Below are positions 1 to 13,200 of a stretch of 64,000 nucleotides of DNA, piece after piece. Origin of the DNA: Setophaga petechia (Eukaryota > Chordata > Aves > Passeriformes > Parulidae); contig JANCRA010000007.1 of the NCBI GenBank assembly GCA_024362935.1, positions 23,027,003-23,091,002 of the forward strand, read 5' to 3'. The first letter of the stretch is position 1; each line of letters starts with the position of its first letter. Below the pieces are notes generated by a model. It was not told the DNA's origin, made no database searches, and saw nothing but the letters and a program-made list of their open reading frames with translations. Position numbers and translations under genes: made by a program.

Positions 1-2465
1 GCACATGGAAACACACTCCATGTCCATGTGGAATAATGTACTAAATCATGTTGCTTATTTTCTTCCATTCATTAAGCTCATCTGCAGCTCCCTGTGCATC
101 CCTTGCTTGATGTAAGAGCCACATTTATTGGTAACAGACTGCTCTGAAGCAGGGGCTGTGCTTCAGCAGCACAGGTCAGCACTGCCTGCCAGGGACAGTG
201 CCAGGAAGCTCAGTGCTCTGATCCCACCACTGCCTGAGCCAAGCACTGCCCACTGAGCTGGGACAGATGCCCAGAAGCTGCTCCACTCCAGCACCAACAA
301 CACCTGCTGTCCCCCAACCTTGCCATGCTTGAGTCAGTCGGTGCTGCTGAAGCCCCAGGGTGCAGGAAGGCATCCAGGACAGTGGAGCAGCAGCATCCCA
401 TCTAGAAAGACTCTTTCCACTTGCTTTGTATAGGGTTTTATCTTAATGGGATTCCTGCTCCCAGAAACACAGAAGACAGGGAGCAGGACAGGCTGCATTT
501 ACCATTTACCAGCAGCTAAAAAATGAGAGAAGAGAGAGGGAAAGCCTCAAGGAGGTGCATGGTGACCGGTGCAGGCGCTTCAGGAGTGATGGTGAAGGAC
601 AGGGAGAGGGGATTTGCTGCAGGGGAATGGCGTGAGCAACAAAGGTAAGAGGTGTGCTCACACATACACCTGGCCCAGAGCAAGGAGAGGAAATCTGGGC
701 CCATGTGGCTGGGGCCCAGCCAGAGGCTGGAGAAGGACCATAAGTAAGGGTGGAGAAGCAAGAGGGAAAGACATCCTCCAAAAGAGGTATAGATCAGTCA
801 CTTAACTGCCATCAGTGCCCTCCTGCCTTATACTTCTCTTGAAATGCTTTAAAATCTCTTCTGATGGAATGTTTGACATATTTAATGCATGCAGTAAAAA
901 TTAAAGTAATAGATAACTTCATATTAATCTGTACAGGGACTGACAGGCTAGATTTAATCACTTCCTACCTGTTCGGAGAGTTAACTTACTCTAGCACAAT
1001 TCAAAGGAAAGGCAAAGGATTTTTCTTTTAAATCAGCCATTTCACAGTAAAGAGAAAAATGTGCCGCAGCATTGTGAGTGTAAATGCTTGGGAAAGGGAG
1101 TACCTCCAAGAGAGGCAGAGGTGCTCTGTGAAGGGAGTGCAAATCAAACACCTGGTTTCATCCTCTGTACTAAAGGGGTACAAATGAAAGATTTTAACAC
1201 AATTATCTGCCTTTCACCTCCCACCCCCAGGCTTTGAGATCTGGGGTTCAATGCCAACCATTAAAAGTAATTCCCTTTGCAGCCAATCCCTTTCCAGCCT
1301 CTGCTGCAAGGGCCAGCATCTCTTGAATTCATGGGCTGCACTACAGCCTTGCTCTCATCAGGGACAAGCAGCTGAGCAAGGACCAGCAAGGCAGCTGTTA
1401 AAGGTCTGCCCTGACAGGCACTGCTGCTTTATGTCTGGAAGGAGACTGGCACTGGGATTCCTGCAAGTGGACTCTGCAGCAATGTGAAAGTGAAGCCGTG
1501 GGGATGCAATGGTTGAGCAGGGACCTTTCCCTAGCACAGACCACAGCCATGCCCAGCTGCTGGTCATCTCTGCCCAGCAGAACCAGCACAGCCACACACT
1601 CTATGCACTTCTAACAGGTTTTCCTAAGAAAAGACAGGCACTATGACCCTGTTCTGTGACACAAGCAAGGACAAACCTCCCGCACCTTGCTGGTAAAAGA
1701 GTGAAGTGCAAATTATGGTAAAAAATTAACACAAGCCAGTCCCTTATCCCAATCTTATTTCAACTGCAAATCCTGGCTTCAGAGAGCACTAGGCAAGGCA
1801 TGCACAAAAGCACAAGGTGAGGGCCAAAATTCCCTTCCTGCAGAGCACCAAGATCAGGAACTCAAGCCCTTAAGAAGGGAGAGATTCAACCTTCAGTGAA
1901 GCACTACAGAAAAGCTTTGCCAACAGAGACCACAGAAATCACCACAAGGACAGGGAATTAGGAGAAGGAAGTCTGTCCAAAAGCAGAGCATGGCAAGACC
2001 GGTTCATCCCTGAAGCCAGCAAGAAAAAAGACAGATACAGCCCAGCCCGCCTAGCCGGCAGCAGTGGGTGTGGCAGCCTGGTACCTGGCACCCCCAGGGC
2101 ATCTCCTCAGCCTGAGCGGGCCCTCCCCACCCACGGGCTGTGCAGCGAGGAGCAGGCAGCCATCAGCAGTACAACACCAGCAACTACTTCACATTCTCAT
2201 GCAGGTAACAGTCTGGGACACCAGCAGCTGCTACCAGCAAACCGACAATGGACAGACTTGCATTTCTCTCCCTTAGTGATGCGAAATGGTTTTGGTTTTG
2301 CTTTAAATGCCACTAAGAAGACAGACAGAAGGAGGACTCTGAAAGAAAGGGAAATGTTTGTGTGCACCCAAAGGCTGACAAAAGCTACTTCATGTGCACG
2401 AAGGTGGTTTTCTTTCTGCTACAGTACAAGTGCTTGTGCCTCAAGTATAAAACGCAAGCCTCCAA
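1..2465. other. Region downstream of LCOR; no gene seen
   Basis: No reading frame here resembles a known protein and no splice-flanked exon could be recognised on either strand. Short frames (up to about 90 codons) occur on both strands at the chance level for this base composition. The region lies past the proposed cleavage site of the PALI1 terminal exon. In mammals the next gene on this side of LCOR is SLIT1 in convergent orientation (established knowledge); no SLIT1 coding exon is visible here. Confidence 0.6.
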
Positions 2466-2469
2466 ATCA

Positions 2470-2784
2470 CACAGACGAGCTTCTTATTTTTATTTTTAAA
2501 GTGATAAATAAGGCACTGTACTTTTAACAAAAACTGCCTGGTTCTAAGTTTAAAAGAACCCAAGGAACGTTCAAACTACAGAAACTTCCTTCTGAACAGC
2601 AGAGCCAGACAGACCAACCTCTTCTCTGTCCAAGACACATCTGCTGATGCCTAAAATCATGGGCGTTTATCCTTTAACTGCGGATTTTTAAAGGCTTGCT
2701 ACAGCTTATAAAAGCAGCTTTAGTTAATGCATGGTAAAGGGTTACTACTATACATCAGTTTTGTACATGGCTACCGTTTCTTTG
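2470..2784 (-). other. LCOR: Putative 3' UTR of the PALI1 isoform
   Basis: Sequence between the TAG stop at 2785-2787 and the candidate cleavage site about 20 bases past the AATAAA at 2489-2494. It has no continuing reading frame in the PALI1 register. The extent rests on the poly(A) motif alone. Confidence 0.4.
2489..2494 (-). terminator. LCOR: Candidate poly(A) signal of the PALI1 terminal exon
   Basis: The minus strand reads AATAAA here, about 290 bases after the TAG stop of the long isoform. A GU-rich stretch containing TGTGTG follows about 15-20 bases downstream, which fits a cleavage site near 2470. The resulting 3' UTR would be short (about 310 bases), so a more distal site outside the obvious signals is possible. 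Inferred from motifs only. Confidence 0.4.
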
Positions 2785-5700
2785 CTATTTCGGGTCCAGT
2801 CGCGAGCGTTTGCTGTGCGAACAGTCCACTTTTGCCCTTAGCTTCCTCTTGCCCTGAGACACACTGCTCTCCTGCATCTTCTTCATGGACCTTGTCAAGG
2901 TTTTCCCACTGCTGTGCTTCTTGTTGGCCATCTTCTGTGACCGTGTGGAGGACTCCCCCAGGGGCTTCTGTTTTGGGGCCTTGGACAGCTCCCCTTGACT
3001 GGGAGGGAGCACGGCCCGTCTGCTCGTGTTCTCCTTGCCCTTCCGCATGGGGAGCCGCATCTTCTCCAGCTGCTTTTTCGGGACTCTCTTCTCTTTCAAA
3101 GACATTTTTCTGGCCAGTTTATTGCTCCTCTCCATAGCAGTCTGCTTTCGGGTGGCGGGAGATTTCACGCTGCCCTCTGAATGCTTTATTTTACTAGCCT
3201 TCTTGCCAGGCAGCTTGTCCTTGGTGGAAGAGCTGGACCGCTCCTGGGTGCTCCCGCTCTCCTTCAGCATCTTCTTCTTCTTGCTGAGCTGGAGGTCAAC
3301 TTTGGGCAAGGGATCCTCTTGGGACCTGCTCTTCCCCTTACGCCCCTTCCCTGTTCCATCCACTGAGGGAGATTTAGCAGGAAAGGCAGCTGCTTTGATC
3401 TGCAAGGCCAGCTTTGGAGACATCAGGGGGTTGATGCACACACTTTTCCGGCTCTGCTTGCTCTCCAGGGACAGCTGGTCCCCTGGGCCATCACTCCGCT
3501 TCTCTGCCTTCACCACGCGCTGCTGGGCTCGCAGCTTGCCCCGAAGATTGGAGTACTTGCGCAGGATCCTGGTGCTGGCCTGCGTGGGCAAGCTGAGGGC
3601 AGGTGGGAGGGCTTTGTCCTCACTCAGCTCCTTGGTGCTGGCATCAGTGGGAGATGTCTGGCTGGGAGTGGTGGCTTCTTCAACCTCTGCTTTGTCCGCA
3701 TTCTCACGAATTTTGGCCCAAAGCTTTTGGTTCTTCAGGTTATTCCGAGCCGGGGTAGTGGCGGCAAACTTCTTGAGATGTTTTTTCAAACGTTCAGCTT
3801 GTAGTGAGCTGGGGTAGAGACTAGAGGAAGAATATTTCTGCATAGGGACTTTCATGGGGGGAATCTCCCCCGGGAGACGGGTGTTGAGTTTCTTCACAAT
3901 CACTAGAGACCTGGTTTCAGTTGTCTCCAGAAACCACTGGCATATGTCAGACAGCTTAAAGGCCTTCATAAACAGCATCTGCACAGGAGAAAGCTTCTGC
4001 ACTTCCAGTGAGCCTCTGCTTTTCCGTGTTCTTTTCTTGCTTTTCCAAATCTCTTTCAGTTTGTCGGCTTTGTTCTTTACCTTGGGGGTTGGCTGGACCT
4101 CCTTCTCTAGCTGAATCCAGCCCTTCTGGATTTTCATATACTGAGTGTTGAACTCAGCAATGAGCTCCTGGTTTTCCTCTTCAGCACACCACTCCATGAA
4201 CTTTGGTTTGCTGTCAGTCATGTCTACGTCCTCCAGTGTTGGGCAGTCATCATTCCCTGAACTGTGCTCATCCCTCAGTTTGGGGATTGCTTGCATAGAC
4301 TCCTTCCCTGGTGTGTTCTTTTTTGCACTGTCTACAGGTGCGGGTGCATGTCTTAAGTTATAAAACTGCAGAGCAACATTTTTGTGCTTTGCAGTTTTTG
4401 CTGGAAGATGCTTGCTTCCACCTCTGCTGCTGGGACACAAAGGCAAATTGGTCACCAGCTCATAGCTCACTGGGTTGCCCAGATCCCTGACACTATCAGA
4501 GCTCTCCTTGTCCTTTGCACTGGCATTGACTGGTTTCACATCCACTTGCTCAGCATCATTTGCAGGAACAGTATTCCCTGGAGGGAGGGTAATGTTTTTC
4601 TTCTCAGAATCAGCCTGGATGCTGATTTCCAGCATCTCACCCTGTTGACTTTGGCTGCTGTTAGCAGAGGAGTCATCTTTAGAGGAATTTTCTCCCTCTG
4701 CAGCAGTCTCTTTTGCTAAGATGCTTTTATAGGTTTGTCTGGTAGTGACACCATTCTCCTTGCCTGGCTGCTGCTCAGTGATGCTCTCTGGAGCCTGGCC
4801 AGTGCCTGGCTCTTCGCTGGTTTTGAGCAGCACATTGGGGAAGGAGTCATTGGGGAAGTGCATGGATGCTGCCTCATCCAGCTGCACTTCTCTCTTGAAC
4901 CGCTTAGCACCAGGGCTCTTGGAGAGTTTGATCTGAAGGCAAGTAAGCTGCCCAGAGCTGGAAGAACCAGAGTCCTCAGCACTGCCCTCAGCAGGTGATG
5001 GGGATCGTTGGCTTCGGAGACATCGGTCCGATGCCACCAATGCTCTCCTGCCTTTCTTTCGCTTCTTGTCTGGACTGTCTTTGGAAGAGACAGAGTCTGA
5101 ACTGTTTGGGTCAGGTGGCATTTCCCCTTCAGTGGGCTCTTTTTCACCTGCTGTGCTGTTATTCTGCATTGCTTCCACTTCCAAGGTTTTGGGGAGGGGT
5201 GTGCTGATGACCACAGCATCCTCTTGCTCAAGAGGGCTGTCACCCACCATGACCAATGATTTGGATTCTGGTTTAGCATCAATGCTTTTGTTCACATCCC
5301 CACACTGTAAAGTGGCAGGGGGCTCCAGGGGGCTCTTCCCATCCATGGTGGCAGGGGGCTCCTCAGGAGCCTGCGAGCCTGGAGAGCATGCGGAGGGCTC
5401 TGCCAGACATTGCCCACAGAGCTCAGCATCCCCTGAGCCTGGAAGCTGGGCAGAATCCCTGGCACCATCACAGGGCAGAGGTGGTGTGTCTGTAGCAGCA
5501 GAGGGCTGTGAGGAGGACTTTGGCTCTGGACTGGCAGGGGGGTCTGGAATAGTTTGTATGTCAGAGCCTGGACAATCTCCCTCCTCACTGTGTGCTTTTG
5601 AGACTGAAAAGGCAGCAATATCAGCAGCCTGTCTGCTGCTGCTGCCATCCCCAGAGGAGCTCAGGCTACTGCCAGCCTCCCAGGTGACAGTGCCTTCCAC

Positions 5701-7288
5701 TGTGGCACTGAGGGGAGGTGACGCCCCTCCTTCAGCAGGAGGGGAGCCAGGTGGCGGCGAGCTGACCAAGCTGTCCTCTTTCTGGGGGCTGGGTGGAGCA
5801 GAGAGGGAGAAGAACGGCATGGCCAGAGCAGCTTCCCTTGATCGTAGTGCTCGTGTATCCCGGAGCTGCATGGAGCCCAGCTCAGCTCTCTCTTTCACTT
5901 CTCGGCCGGTTGGTGCCACTTTAGCCAGGAGCCTCAGGGAAACCCTTTTCTCACCCTCCCGTCCTGCCCCTGCAGACCCCTCCACCGAGAGCACCAGGGG
6001 TGGTTTTGCACTTACGAGGGTCTCTGTCCGCAGCGCCGGGCTGCTCGCCCTCTCCTCGGCCCGGGAGCTCTTCACCAGCGTGCGGACGGTGGGGAGCTCG
6101 CAGCACTCCCCGTTGAAGTAATAGCCCCGCGTGCTCTTCCTGGCCGTCCTGCGGGACGACACCAGGCGCTGCGCCTCGAAATGGCACTCGGTGATGGGCT
6201 GGCTGATGTACACCACGTCGCACTGGTTGTCATAGTCATTGATCCTCAGCCCCGATGCCTTCTTGCTCTTCCGAGAGGACCTGAGGGAGGCTGCCTTGGC
6301 ACGGGGGTGCCCACCGGGGGGGCGGTGGGTGGCTGGCATGGTGCCAGTGGGCAGCCAGCCCTCTTTGGACTTGTCGAGCATGCCCTTGTCGGCTGGGTGC
6401 AGCTGGCAGCCTGCCTTGCCCTTGGCCACGGCATGCAGGTGGTTTTCTTGCTTTGGTCTCACATCTTGTTCTTTTGCATCTAAGTCCTGGTGCAAAGAGG
6501 CTTTTGAGCTGCATTGCAAAGTGTTCTCTTTGTCAGCTCTGCGAGGAGGGGTCACTGCAAAGCCAGGATCCCAGGACTCCTCAGGGAGAGCCCTGAAAGA
6601 GCTCTTTTGGGACCCCAGACAGCTGTCTAAGTTGTCTTCGCCGCCATTCACATTTGCCACTTTGACTGAGATATAACCTTCCATGAGAGTCTTACCTGCT
6701 AGCTGCTCTTTATTATCCTCACACTTCCTGATAGCGGCTTCTTGTTCGTGTCCAGCAGCTTGCTGCCCTTCCAGGCTCTTTGCGGCATGATGGAAATTCA
6801 AAGAGGAAGAGTTCAACGTGCTGAGGTATCCTTGGGTGGGGCTGTCCTTTGGACTAGCAGAGCGAAGCCTGGTGATGGGGAGCTCGCAGAAGTCCCTCCT
6901 CAAAGCAGGACTGGAGTTCTCTGCTCTGTCCAGAGACTTCAGTTCCACTGGCTGCTTCGGGGCTTGTCCCGTAACATGCAGGGGGCCGTCAGCCCCTGAC
7001 TGTCCTGGGTCCAATGTAGAAGGGAGTTTTGATTCAGTACAAGTAGCACCCTTATCCTGATTTTCAGTGCTTCGCTGGCTACAACCAGAGCCACAAGTAG
7101 AGGCCTCCATGCTCTCAGATTCAGATAACTGCTGGCCGTCAGAGTCTGGCTGCACTTCAGTGTATATGTCGTTTAGCACACGAATGAACTGCTTCTGGTG
7201 ATGTGTACACAGTCTGACCATAAATTTTTCCAGTGGAGACTTCGGCTGATTGTTAGAGTCTATTGCTATTGTCTCTGCTGGATCCTCA
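2785..7288 (-). CDS. LCOR: LCOR long isoform (PALI1, formerly C10orf12) terminal exon
   Basis: One open exon encodes 1500 residues ending in TAG. The acceptor is pyrimidine-rich and ends in CTCTCTAG just above 7288. The first base completes a Gly codon split with exon 33749-33842, giving G-EDPAETIAI and then SPLEKFMVRLCTHHQKQF, the conserved start of the PALI1-specific region. Codons near 6050-6255 form a second conserved block (INDYDNQCDVVYISQPITE, then ARKSTRGYYFNGECCELP). Codons near 3740-4210 form a third (from EENQELIAEF through SPVQMLFMKAFKLSDICQWF to KKFAATTPARNN). I take the third as the PRC2-interacting (PIP) region. Most of the rest is Ser/Pro/Glu-rich and looks disordered; the C-terminal 300 residues are very Lys/Ser-rich. 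In mammals PALI1 is a vertebrate-specific PRC2.1 accessory subunit that promotes H3K27 methylation and also contacts G9a. The exon is intact. Antisense frames of 263 and 351 codons inside it are shadows. Confidence 0.93.
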
Positions 7289-10200
7289 CTAGAGAGACAA
7301 AGAGAGAAGCAGTCAGTAATATGTCCTAGGGAATATTAGTTTATGCTGCAAAAGCAGAATAACCCTTCTCCTCCCAGTCAGGCACATCCCTTGCCTGACC
7401 TCCAGGTGAGATCAAGTATCCTGTTTTCCTAGGGCTGGCAGATGTTCCTTCAGCCCCAGCATGCACACTTACATGTGCACACTGCTGGCAGGACACAGAC
7501 TGCACTTTTGTTTGTCTGCCACTGCCAGAGCACTCATAATTACACTTCTGCCTAGGACATCCCAGTGTGTAGGCACCATGCCACATGCTCAAAACAAACC
7601 TAAAAAGAATCAGGCTTAGTATCTGCACAGCACCTGGTGTGGAAGGCCCAGCATTTCTAGAGGTATGGCTGCATACCTCTGCTCCCTCACTCTGCACAGC
7701 CAGGCTGGGTGGGAGCAGAGCAGCATCACAGGTGGGCATTCAGATGCCAGGAATCTTCAGCTACTTTAAGTTTTAAAATCCTGCTTCTGCTCAGTAGCAG
7801 AAGATGGATCTGGGGCCAAACTGAGCAGATCTGAGCCTCTTCTGTAGTCAGCACAGAAATTCTGGTGAGCTCCCAGCCTGCAGGACTGCACCCTGTGTGG
7901 GGCTGTGCTACTGGCACTGACCTTTGATTAGCTGCCATTTAATAAAGTGTTGCTGCAGCTGATGGGCTGTCAGCACACACACTGGTTGTGCAGAAAGGTG
8001 GGCTTCTACAGCACAGGGTCACTGCCACTAGCTAGCGCTCAAACCCAGGCCATTATCAGTTACCTGCTTGGCAGAGGCATTTAATTAGGACTTACTGGTG
8101 GAGAGGTTAGGGGATAATTACCCGGTGTTTGCATGAAAGCATCATGAGTGCCATGCCAGGTGCTGTTATTGAGACCGTATCTGTTCCCAACGGCAGCACA
8201 GGCAACTCCCACCCAGTCCTAACCACGCCAAGAGAGCCCCACGTCTTGGCACCCACACTGCCTGACATGGGATCTTTACCAGTAACGTAGGGTTGCTTTG
8301 CAGCAGCACTTGCACTTTGCACCTCCTGGCCTTGTACTGGAGGAGTGAAAGTCCTTTCTCCCCCTGCAGCCTTTCTCTGCCTGCCCCCCCCCCCAGCATG
8401 AGGCACCGACCTCACTCACTCAGCTGGGTCAAGGGGGGCAATGAAGAAGAGTTCAGGGCCAGGGTAGAGAAAAGCAGCTTCATCTGAGTGAGCTTTCCCT
8501 CTCTGTGCTGCCAGGCACAGAGTTCAACAGGTGGATGAGGAGGAAGATCTCCAGTTTGAAGGAGCCATGAGCAGAGAAATGGAGAAGGGAAAGCCAGTGG
8601 CCGGAGCCAGCCATTCTCAGTGGCATCAGGCACATCGGAGCCTGCGCTGGGCAGCCCTCACCTGCTCCTAACCTGCTGCTGGCTGGCTGCTTTCTTTGAA
8701 CTGACATGCACCAGGGAGGCACCTCCAGTGCCCTGATTCTCTGGGCTGGTGGGCAGGGAGAGACACCTGAGGCCACTTCAGGCTCAGGGCTGACCAGGTC
8801 TCCTCTCTGCCCAGAAATGCCAGGCTGAAGCCAACCCTGCCCTGAGCAGCTCTACCCACCCCTTTGCTTTCCAGTCTGCCCAGGCATAACGTGTTTTACA
8901 CGTAATGAGGCTTTGCCTCCCAAGCCCAGCCTTTCAGTTTCCTTAAAGGCTTCTTAGGCAGGGTTTTCCTGAAATTACCCGGAAAGGCTGAGCCAGCCCA
9001 GCTTGCCGAATGTGTCCCAACACCTCCAGAACACACTCCCGGGGTTAGCAATAAACAACGTACCTGGAGACTGCTTTACTACACCCAGGTGAGAAAAACG
9101 CCCTCCAGCAACCGTCTGACCTGGTCCTACCTGGCGCTTCGATGGCTTTCAATTTGGAACGCCTGGGATTAGTTTAAATAAAAATACCCAGGTACAACCT
9201 GGCCCCTCTCCAGAGCCCTGCATGGGAAGTGTTATGTCAGCAAGGATCTCTTACACGGCCCAGCTCCTCCCCTCGCTCTGCTGAATAACAAAAGGGGATA
9301 AAAAAACCTTTCAACCCCCTGGGCTTGGAGCAGGGGGCTTTTTGAAGAGGCAGAGCTCAGCGTAATCTTTTTTCCACCTTTGCAAAGAGGGCGGTGACTC
9401 CTCTTACCTACTCACAAGCCCAGCTCTGAAGAGAAGCAGCCATCTTCCCCAGGGAAGACTGAATTTCTAACGACAGCAGCAGAGGTGGGGCCCTGCCCTG
9501 GCCCCCCCACTGCCATGCTGCCTGGGCAGCTGTGGGAAGGGTTATGGTGGCAAAACAGCCATCTCACTCCTTGCTGGGGCACCCTCGGGTGCTGCACTCC
9601 ACGGCTGTGAAGGAAGAATCCATGGCACAGTCAAAGTGACTGCCCAGGTGGGTGGCAAGAAAGGAATGGAAAGGCTGGGTGACCCCTGGTGAGGAGGAGG
9701 CTGCAAACCTGGGTGCAGAGCCCCTGGTCTGGGAGAAGGGACCAAAATGGCTGGGCCCTGTCCTTTCCTGCCTTGCAGCCATGATGCTGTGCACGGCCAG
9801 CTGCAGGTCATGCCTACTTTGCAGAGGTAGTGGGACTGAAAAGGCTCATGTCCTGCTTGTATGGCAGAGGGGACCTTGGCTCCCTGATCCCGAAGGTTCC
9901 AGCAGCATTTCTGCCTTGCCTTTCACCCAGTTTCTTCCTCTGAAGTGTGACTGAGGCCTTCATGCTCAGTGTCACCTTATTTGCCCTATTGTACTCCAAG
10001 GAGACAATCAGAGGTACACAGAGCTTGTCAAGCTATAAATTTTTAAAAACAGAGATAAACATTTTTCCTGCTTGATAAAGGAAATAAATCCATTCAGTTT
10101 TGATGCCCTTTCTACTTCGAAGACCCATCTTGCACTCGGTGACACAGTTCACCTGGCACATTGTGTTCAGGGTCCTCTGGTGTCACGCCACTTCAGCTCA

Positions 10201-13200
10201 AAGAAAGGCTGCAACTCCTCACCTTGAGCTCATTCTCCAGCCCATCCCTGGCTGGCTACTGCAGGCAGCATCACCATTCTGGGTGTCTAAGGATAACCTT
10301 GGGGCAGAGCTTTCACTGCCACCTGTGGTGAAAAGGTTCTGAGGGTGGCTAGGTCCCAACTCTGTCCTTCCTCTCCCTGTGCCCCCAAGGGTGCTGAGCT
10401 GCAGCCTGTGCCTCACCATTCTCAGATCTCCCAGACACACAGAGTTCTGTGCTCCCTGGGGCCTGCTAATCTGTGTGCCTTGGTACCCATCCGGCATTTC
10501 CCACTATTCCTGTCCTGGCTAGTGCTCTGGCTATCACTAATAAGTAAAACATGCCCATGGGCATTGTCTTTCGAGGCAGCTGATGGATGCAGGACTGCCC
10601 ACATGCTCCCTACTTAAGGCAGTTTTGGAGAAGAGCTTTTTTTCTGGCTCACATGTAAGAGTAGAGTTAAACCAAATGCCCCATATTTTCAAGCAGAGTT
10701 GTTTATGGACAGTACAAACTGTTGCAGAGAAACTAATTTTTTTATGTGGCTTATCAGAATAGAGGAGAGGTGAGCTGACTGCAGAGCTGAAGTGTCTTTC
10801 CAGGGAAAGGTGTAGGGTGCAAACATGTTCCTCAGCCTGGCAAAAGCACAGCAGGAGCTGAAGACTCAGTGGTAAACACAGAGGATGGGAATTGGGAACA
10901 TGGTTTTGAACAGGAGGAAAAATTATTCTCAGGAGGCAGCCAGTCCTGCCTCTGAAGAGACAGGCAGGCATAATCCTGCCTTTCAGGAGATACAGGCCAG
11001 CCCCACAGAAGCTGCTGGACTGGAAAGACCAGCGAGGGAGCCCAGGGCTGCCCATCCCACCTACAGCCTTCTCCTTGGTGCCTGTACTCACCCCTTCCCA
11101 CAGGGCTCTCCTAGGATTGGATGTGCATGAGGAATGAGCCATCTCTCTCAAGGGCTGGAAAAGCCACAAGCCAAAAGGAGATTCACAATCAGTGAGAGAC
11201 AATCTGGGGACCCTCTATGCCTCTAGCCAAGCTGTAGGTGCAGTCATAAACTTGTGTGGGGTCTCCAGAAGGATTGACTGCAATGGGAGGGACAGCCCAC
11301 CTGTCAGTGAGCTTTCCTGCAGAGCCTGGGACATGGCAGATCTGCTCTTTCTGCCCACCAGCCTTGAATGCTGCCTTCACAAGGCTGCAGCTGCAGGATC
11401 TCCTCTGTTCCTGTGCCCCAACACCCTCCTTCCAGCCCCACCACACACACTACCCTGGGACAGCAGCACTCAACCCCAGTGTCCCAAGTGAATTTTATCT
11501 CCAGAGCCCCTCACTGCCTCCCAGCCCTTCTTGATTTCCCAGGGCAGCCCTGCTCTCTTCCCCTTGCCTGCCTGCCACAGAAGGTGTCAGAGGCATCAAG
11601 GGGCAGGAGCTGTCAGAGGCACAAGCGGAGCTGTTGCTACGCAACCCCGGCGGTGCAGCAATTAATGCTGGGGAAACGTGCTGCGCTCTGAAGCTATTTG
11701 CATAGCTGCGTGCTGCAATACATTTGTTTGCATTGTGCCTCCACTGTTTAGTGGAGTTTAAAGTCAACCCTCCCCCAGCTCTTGCTGGAGGGGACCTGGG
11801 GCTTTCAACAAAGGCCACGCGGTTGGGGATGAAGGGGCTGGGGGAAGGCAGAGGTTTGTCAGTCCCTAACACCTATAGGCTGCACAGATAGAGGATTTAC
11901 AGCATGGAGAGGAAGGGCCAAGTTATCTGTGTTTCTCCCTACCCAGCCTGAGGAGCTTTTCCCAGCTCCTGCAGTGCCCCCAGCCCACTGGCGGGGTTGT
12001 CATATCTCTTCCTGCCTGTTGTACGAGGGTAACGCTGTGCTTGCTCTGCTTGTGAATGCCATAAAAAAAGTTTTAGGGGCAGCCTAGCCTGCCTCTGGTT
12101 CTATAGTGTATTTGGGCAGGGAGCAAGAGGGGAAGAAAGAAAAGGAGAAAGAAATCAGCTGGTTCATACCAACCTACCTGGGAAGCCAGTCTCTGAAAAC
12201 CTGTCAATTGCCAACTGAAATCTTCTGGCTTGCCTACCCCAAGTTTTTCACTATTAAACTTGAAGCCTGTACCCTTTTTAGGTTTCCTTTTTTAGCCCTT
12301 GAACAATGGTTTGATTGATTATAAGTTTACAGGTATGTTTTGTACCTCAGAGGCACAAGAAGCAGCAGCAGAACAAAAGTTCAAGGCTAAGTGTTTCTGT
12401 TCCTTTCAGACCACTCTAAGCACCAGGATTATAGTTCTGTAAAAGAAACAAAACATAGCTATAAACTTATAAAATCCAATTCAGTATTTTTACAGGGATG
12501 ACCTTTCCCCTCCCTCTCCTGCTGCCATGCAGCTGACTCTGCGCCAGCTGGCAGAGGTGCCTTGCACCACCCAAAACCAGAGGTACCACTTGAGTACCCC
12601 ACCAAGCTGAAGGGTGTCTTGGAAACCTGACTAAAAGCAGAGATTTGAGAAACATGGATGACTAAGAAGAAAGACTAATGGTGAGCAGTGCCCTCCATCA
12701 GCTGAACTCAAAGCACTGGCCAGGCCCACTGTGAGCCCAAGCTCTGAGGCAGCATCTCACTGCCCCTGGGTGGCACCTCCAGCCCTGCTGTTTTCAACCA
12801 CTTAATTTATTTTTCAGGGTGAGTGGAAATGGCTTTTTTAAGGGTTGCAAAGGAAGAACAGCCTCTTAAAGGGGACCTGCTCACTGCTGGCAGTCAGGTG
12901 AGCTGACCCCAGCCCCAGGGGCGCATGCCAAGCGTGCGCTTGGAAGGGGCTGTGCTGTGGCTTCCCAAGGACAGGCTTGCTTTGGCTGTGCTGGAGGGCT
13001 GCATGCAGGAATCTTACCCAGCAGAAGGGGGAAATGGGTTCTCTGCCAGTCCCGGTTCAGCTTGTTGGAATGGCCATGCAAAAGCAAACCTGCTGGGAAA
13101 GGCGTGGGACCATCTGACTGTGCTCAAACCCATCTCCACTCATAGCTGCAGCACAGAGCTAGCACCTTGAGAGGTGGAGGATGTGCTTCCTTCTGCTGGC

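Noticed and set aside
4716..5282. 188-codon same-strand frame overlapping PALI1 in another register
   Set aside because: Low-complexity shadow frame in an intact exon, with no splice or start context suggesting dual coding.
5066..6121. 351-codon plus-strand frame antisense to the PALI1 exon (and a 263-codon one at 3026-3817)
   Set aside because: Both lie wholly inside the coding exon on the opposite strand. Ser/Leu-rich products of this kind arise when a GC-rich, Ser/Glu/Lys-rich coding sequence is read in reverse; no independent support.
10537..11202. 221-codon minus-strand frame in the interval between terminal exons
   Set aside because: No recognisable domain, no plausible exon borders, and a composition where stops are less frequent; most likely chance.
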